Shown here piece after piece: positions 58,900-64,000 of a stretch of 64,000 nucleotides of DNA (its first letter is position 1; the number at the start of each line of letters is the position of its first letter). Below the pieces are notes generated by a model that did not search any database, had not been told where the DNA came from, and was given only the letters and a program-made list of their open reading frames with translations. The position numbers were made by a program, and so were the translations under genes. The stretch covers positions 53,082,639 to 53,146,638 of the forward strand of contig NC_089220.1 in the NCBI RefSeq assembly GCF_963924675.1, read 5' to 3'. This DNA is from Phocoena phocoena (taxonomy: Eukaryota > Chordata > Mammalia > Artiodactyla > Phocoenidae).

Positions 58900-60405
58900 A
58901 TATTTGTGTGTGGATGATTTCCTACCTTTACTGTTTGCCTTTACCAGTGAGCTTTCCCATTTTGTAATTTTTTTGTTTCTAGTTGTGGCCTTTTCTGCCT
59001 AGAGAAGTTCCTTTAGCATTTGTTGTAAAGCTGGTTTGGTGGTGCCGAATTCTTTTAGCTTTTTTTTAAATTGAAAATTTTTTTTAACTTTTTAATTGTT
59101 TTTTATTTTATCATTTTTTTTTGAAGTATAGTTGATTTACAATGTTATGTTTATTTCTGGTGCCGCAAAGTGATTCGGTTATACATATGTATACATACTT
59201 TTTTAAAATATTCTTTTCCGTTATGCTTTATTGTAGGATATTGAATATAGTTCTCTGTGCTGTACAGTAGGACCTTGTTGTTTATCCATTCTGTATATAA
59301 AAGGTTACCTCTGCTAACCCCAAACTCCCAGTCAATCCCTCCCCTCCCCTTCCTCCCCCTTGGCAACCATAACTTAAGTCTGTACTCTATATCCTTGAGT
59401 CGGTTTCTGTTTCGTAGATAGGTTCATTTGTGTCACATTTTAGATTCTACATATAAGTGATATCATATGGTGTTTTTGTCTGTCTGACTTCACTTAGTAT
59501 GATAATCTACAGTTGCATCCATGTTTCTGCAAATGGCATTATTTCATTCTTTTTTATGGCTGAGTAGTATCTTTTAGCTTTTGCTTACCTGTAAAGCTTT
59601 TGATTTCTTCATCAAATGTGAATGAGAGCCTTGCTGGGTAGAGTAATCTTGGTTGTAGGTTTTCTTCCTTTCATGACTTTAAATATACCAAGTGCCACTC
59701 TCTTCTGGCCTGCAGAGTTTCTGCTGAAAAATCTGCTAATAGCCTTATGGGTATTCCCTTGTATGTAATTTGTTGCTTTTAATATTTTCTCTTTAATTTT
59801 TGTCAATTTGATTACTATGCGTCTCAGCATGTTCCTCCTTGGGCTAATCCTGTATGGGACTCTCTGCACTTCCTGGACTTGGGTGGCAGTTTCCTGTCTT
59901 TCCAATGTTAGGGAAGTTTTCAACTATTATCTCTTCAAATATTTCCTCAGGCCCTTTCTCTCTCTGTCTCTCTTCACTTTCTGGGACCCCTATAAAGTGA
60001 ATGTTGGTGTGTTTGATGTTGTCCCAGAGATCTCTTAAACTGTCCTCATTTCATTCCTTTTTCTTTATTCTGTTCCATGGCAGTGATTTCCACTACTCTG
60101 TTTTCTAGCTCACTGATTTATTCTTCTGCCTCATTTATTCTGCTACTGATTCCTTCTAGTGTATTTTTCATTTCAGTTATTGTATTCGTCACCTCTGTTT
60201 GGTTTGTTATATTTTCTAACTCTGTTAAAAACTTCTTGTAACCTCTCACTGTCTGCATCTGTTCTTTTCCCAAGCTCTTTGGATCATCTTTTCAGTCATT
60301 ACTCTGAACTCTTTCTTGAGTTGATTGCCTATCTCCACTTCACTTAGATGTTCTTTGGGGGTTCTATCTTGCTCCTTCATCTGGAGCATATTCCTTTGCC
60401 ACCTC
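58900..60405 (-). pseudogene. L1 ORF1 pseudogene, split by another L1
   Basis: From the ATG at 60405-60403 (MRWQRN) the frame soon stops. Recognisable ORF1 parts are the E/K-rich coiled coil (about 60050-60350), the RRM region, and VQEVQRVPYRISPRRNMLR with KEKILKA (59760-59890). After the nested L1 the C-terminal FGTTKPALQQMLKELL follows at about 59000-59050. Several frames are needed to read it. It is a relative of the ORF1 in the full-length copy at 5048-6217, with clear differences. Confidence 0.85.
59064..59569 (-). mobile_element. 5'-truncated L1 3' end nested in the other L1
   Basis: Antisense L1 3' end ('agtatagttgatttacaatgttatg', 'ctctgtgctgtacagtaggaccttgttgtttatccattctg', 'tttttatggctgagtagtat'). 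It is bounded by a 13-bp perfect duplication tcttttagctttt (59051-59063 and 59570-59582). The host ORF1 joins up across it. Confidence 0.95.
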
Positions 60406-61527
60406 ATTTTGTTTAAATTTTTATTTGTATTTTTACATCTGTGGTAGGTTAGTTACATTTCTCAACCTTGGATAAGTGACTCTGTAGGGGATGTCCTATG
60501 TGTCCCAGCAGTGCACTCCCCTCTTGTCACTCAAGGGCCAGGGACCAGCTCTTCCCAGGCTAGGTTCTGACCTGAGTTTACAGACTCAGTTCCCCAGGCT
60601 GCAGGATCATAGTTTTCTTGCTTCTGGTGTCTGCCCCCTGGTGGGTGAGGCTGGTCTGCAGGCTTGTGCAGGCTTCCTGGTGGGAGGGGCCAGTGCCTAC
60701 CCACTGGTGGGTGGAGCTGGGTCTTGGCCCTCTGGGGGGCAGGACCGTGTTTTAAGGGAACTGTCTAGAGGTGGCTGTGGGCTCAAAAAGTCTTTAGGCA
60801 GCCTGTCTGCTGATGGGTGGGGCTGTGTCCCCACCCTGTTGGTTGTTTGGAGCCTACAGGCTGTTGGGTGGGGCCAGGTCTTGGTGCAGGCAAGATGTAT
60901 GCCTTCAATGAGAGTTCAGAGTATAGATGACACTCTGATATGTCTGCCACCACCACCGGTGTCCACATCCCCAGGGTGAGCTACAGCTGCCCCCTGTCTC
61001 CTGAGGAGACCCTCCAAGACCAGCAGGCAGGTCTGGCCCAGGCTCCTCTGAAGTCACTGCTTTTCACTGCTTTTGCTCTGAGTCCTGGTGCATGTAAGAC
61101 CTTGTGTGCATCCTCCAAGAGTGGAGTCTCTGTTTCCCCCAGTTCTGTGGAGCTCCTGCTATCAAGCCCCACTGGCCTTCAAAGCCAAATACTCTCTCTG
61201 GGGGCTCCTCCTCCTGATGCCAGATCCCTAGGCTGGGGAGACTGACATGGGGCTCAGAACTCCCACTGGTGTGGGAGAGCATCTGCAGTATAATTGTTCT
61301 CCAGTTTGTGGGTCACCCACCTGGGTGGTATGGGATTTGATTATACTGCAAGTGCCCCCCCCCATCTTGTTGTGGTTTCTTCTTTGTGTCTTTGGACTTA
61401 GAATATGTTTTATGGTAGGTTCCAGTCTTTTGTATCAATGATTATTCAGCAGTTAGTTGTGATTTTGGTGTGCTTGTGAGAGGAGGTGAGCTCAGGGTCC
61501 TTCTACTCCAGCATTTTGTCCCTCCCA

Positions 61528-63017
61528 GATGCTATAGTAATCTTTTGTAAGCTGATAACACACAAATCCAATGATTCTTTCATTCTTCTTTTTAGTACTC
61601 ATTCTCAGGATGGATTGAGCCAGTTCTAAACTATCTTGAGAGTCTGGTCCCAGATTTTTGTACTTTTCTACAGAGTATGACTTACTTAGCTCTTCTTTGT
61701 CTTCAGATTTGTATCAAAATAATAAGAAAAGTCCCACTCAACATCCTAGTACATTTTCAAGAGTAAAAAACTGGAAATAATAAACATGCCTTCAGTAAAA
61801 TGGTTAAATAAATCCTAATGCTTCAATGATATGGAATACTCTTCAGCAGTTAACAAGATAGAGGATAAAATCTGTGTACTCACTTGAAGGATACTCATAT
61901 AACATTATTGATAAAAACAGTAATTTAGAACAACTTGTGGCATATATTCTCATTTTTGTAAATAATCCTGTGCACTCATATTCGTGCATGCACCCCTCTT
62001 CTCTACTTAATTGTCATGAGGATTTGGGCAAAGTACTCTACCCCTCTGTATCTCTTATCTCATCTGCAAGAAAAATACATTTTCTCACAAGATGGAGTAT
62101 TAATAATAATAATAATAAACAGTGAAAATATTCTGACTTACTATCATCAAGAATTAAAGAAGAATGTAATTAAAATCTTCCTTTAGAAATCAAAACTGAC
62201 CGCTCAAAAAAACATTTTTGCCATTTGCATGAGGATTGTCAGCTGTTTCCAGTAAGAGATATGTTCTCGTTATTTCAGTTAATGGAAGATTGGTTTAAAG
62301 CCACTCAGAGAAGTAAGAAAGAACTATAGAAAGTCTCAATAGCTGCATAGCTTCATGTATAATGAAGTTGAATAATTCTATTTAGGTTGCATTACATACC
62401 TCACTTCACCAGCGGGTGTCCAATGCCGAGAGCTCTATAGCTCCCAAGACAAGTGATTCAATTACTTCTGTTTCTGAATTTATGGCTGCTCCTTCTTTCA
62501 GTGCCCCCCTACTCTCTCTTCTATTGTTCCACTTTGCGGTTTTTGCTTACCTAGGTTTCTGAGGTTTCAAACCTTCGATTTTCTGCCCCTTCTGTGTATG
62601 TTTCTTTGAGTCTGCATTAATCACTTCCTGTTAAATCTCTAGGTCAAAATTTAACCCCTGCCCCCATTTAATGAGTTCAATCAGTCACTAGGTAATTTAG
62701 AATCTCTTTGTTCACCTGTCATTGTGCACTTGGCTGCCCAGACCATTGAGCATTGGCAAAGCCACAGTGTAAAGTACAAAAGCATTTTATATTTAAGAAA
62801 TCCTTCAAAAAGCGATGTGGGAGTGGCAGATATCACGAAGTTTCTAAGGAGAATTCCCTTATCTGACTTTTTTTTTTCTTGCATTACATAGTAAAAGGTG
62901 TTTTGCATGCTCCTTCCAGAAGATAATTCTTGTGGTTTATGTGGAAAATTTGTCCTGATATGTTTTTTTTAATCAGTAAGACAAAAATAATTTTTTAAAA
63001 ACTCAATTGTTATTGTT
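61528..63017. other. unassigned sequence with a short (AAT)n tract
   Basis: 61770-61960 weakly resembles an old L1 3' part ('aaaatggttaaataaatcctaatgcttcaatgatatggaatactcttcagcagtt'). (TAA)n lies at 62098-62118. Nothing else is assigned except the direct repeat member at 62621-62712. Confidence 0.4.
62621..62712. repeat. left member of a degenerate direct repeat
   Basis: Shares tcacttcctgttaaatctct, then 'cagtcactaggta' and 'tagaatctctttgtt', with 63282-63382. Confidence 0.7.
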
Positions 63018-63230
63018 GGGCGTCCTTGGTGGCACAGTGGTTGAGAGTCCGCCTGCCGATGCAGAGGACACGGGTTCGTGCCCCGGTCCGGGAGGATCCC
63101 ACGTGCCGTGGAGCGGCTGGGCCCGGTGAGCCATGGCCGCTGAGCCTGCGCGTCCGGAGCCTGTGCTCCACAACAGGAGAGGCCACAACAGTGAGAGGCC
63201 CGCGTACTGCAAAAACAAACAAACAAAAAA
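63018..63230 (+). mobile_element. CHR-type SINE
   Basis: Starts gggcgtccttggtggcacag and ends in an AAAC-patterned tail. The flanking ctcaattgtt at 63002-63011 and 63233-63242 is a probable imperfect target-site duplication. It lies between the two members of the direct repeat described next to it. Confidence 0.94.
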
Positions 63231-63281
63231 ACCTCAATTGTTGGTATTTTATTTAGCTTTGAATTACTGGTAAAAATAAAT

Positions 63282-63382
63282 TCACTTCTTGTTTAATCTC
63301 TGCATGTCAAAAATTAAGCCCCTACCAAGGGACATAAGTTAATTGGTGCAGTCAGTCACTAGGTAGTGTAGAATCTCTTTGT
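63282..63382. repeat. right member of a degenerate direct repeat
   Basis: Pairs with 62621-62712 as described there. Confidence 0.7.
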
Positions 63383-64000
63383 TAATCCAAGAGCTCATCC
63401 ATCACTCACAGGAGAAGTATTTGTTAAATTAATTGAATAGCAATCTACTGGACTAAATTTGGATTCAAATACAACTTCTAATAGTTTGGACATAAAAAAT
63501 AAATTCTCTTTCTTTTGTGAATTTTATGGTTTTAAAAACCAACTTACTTTCAAAAATAATCATCAGAGATTGGTCTGAGATCTTCAAATCTTGCTAACAT
63601 ACATATTGTTAAGTGTCTCATCCAAATTAAAAAAATCATTATTCCAGAATTACATTTTACACAATCTTTGGTTTTTAACATATATAAATCTCTTACACTA
63701 TTTATGTTACTTTGATTAAAAAAAAAACCCACATTAAAATTTTTTAACCTGGACAGTTATTTTAGCATCATATTGTTACAATATGCTCTTAACTGCAGTG
63801 ACTGGTAACCCAAATGCGAAAATATCCTAATATACTTCTATTTGTTTATAAGAATTGAAACAATGGTTACTAAGAAGCAATGCAAAACAGTGTTGATGGG
63901 AAAGTATTGTTTTCTTTGTTTGGAGGTCTGTTGATTCAGGGTTGGATTATTTTCGACTATAAAATATTAACATCTAAGACCGAAGTGATAACATGAATAT
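63383..64000. other. unassigned AT-rich sequence
   Basis: No gene or repeat recognised up to the window end. Confidence 0.4.

Larger units (their letters stand above)
58655..61527 (-). mobile_element. LINE-1 copy with 5' end and ORF1 but no ORF2
   Basis: Minus-strand L1. The 5' end lies near 61527 (reverse 'aaaatgctggagtagaaggaccctgagc'). A GC-rich 5'UTR covers about 60410-61527. ORF1 begins at an ATG on 60405-60403. The remainder runs to an A9 stretch at the left edge (plus-strand T9, 58660-58668). ORF2 and the 3'UTR are absent. That is the opposite of the usual 5' truncation. A second L1 3' end (59064-59569) splits it. Confidence 0.85.

Overview
The window is mammalian nuclear DNA that looks intergenic or deep-intronic. 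It is AT-rich and built mostly from layered transposable elements. The best clue to the host is a tRNA-derived SINE whose head reads GGGCTTCCCTGGTGGCGCAG, with a B-box-like GGTTCGTGCC and an A-rich tail. I recognise it as the CHR SINE of cetaceans, hippos and ruminants. Eleven copies are the short, GC-rich form typical of toothed whales, and one (52436-52805) is a longer, older form. No ruminant BovB element was noticed. The likely source is a toothed whale; the species cannot be told from this window.

Layout. 1-3091: old L1 and L2 remnants. 3108-10271: a full-length but dead LINE-1 with a perfect 16-bp target-site duplication and a SINE inside its ORF1. 10288-14136: a SINE, then a long L2 copy carrying a CA repeat, a second SINE and a mariner transposase remnant. 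14137-20233: LTR fragments, an L2 and an old minus-strand L1 holding a younger L1 piece and a MaLR LTR. 20234-32554: mostly unassigned AT-rich sequence with scattered L2, MIR, MER5 and LTR pieces. 32555-35512: SINE, L1 3' end, and a Tigger1 transposon inside that L1. 35513-44545: unassigned sequence, MIRs, L1 pieces and three SINEs. 44560-48090: a candidate minus-strand coding exon, an MLT1-type LTR and a decayed ERVL-type internal region. 48091-54960: old L1/L2/MIR pieces and three SINEs. 56395-58475: two MER5-type fragments on either side of a locally CpG-richer segment that could be a promoter and first exon. 58655-61527: a minus-strand L1 that keeps its 5' end and ORF1 but lacks ORF2, with another L1 3' end nested in it. 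61528-64000: unassigned sequence, one SINE and a degenerate direct repeat.

No complete cellular gene, RNA gene, CRISPR array or bacterial-style system is present. Every open frame longer than about 100 codons lies in a transposable element (L1 ORF1/ORF2, Tigger, SINE read-through) or shows no coding signature. The two places most worth testing for real gene content are 44788-44890 (minus strand, an open frame bounded by AG and GTGAGT) and 56640-57284 (plus strand, promoter-like sequence with an ATG next to GTAAGT). The nesting gives relative ages: L2 before mariner, an older L1 before Tigger1, an older L1 before a younger L1, and the full-length L1 before its SINE. Family names come from recalled consensus features, not from a search.
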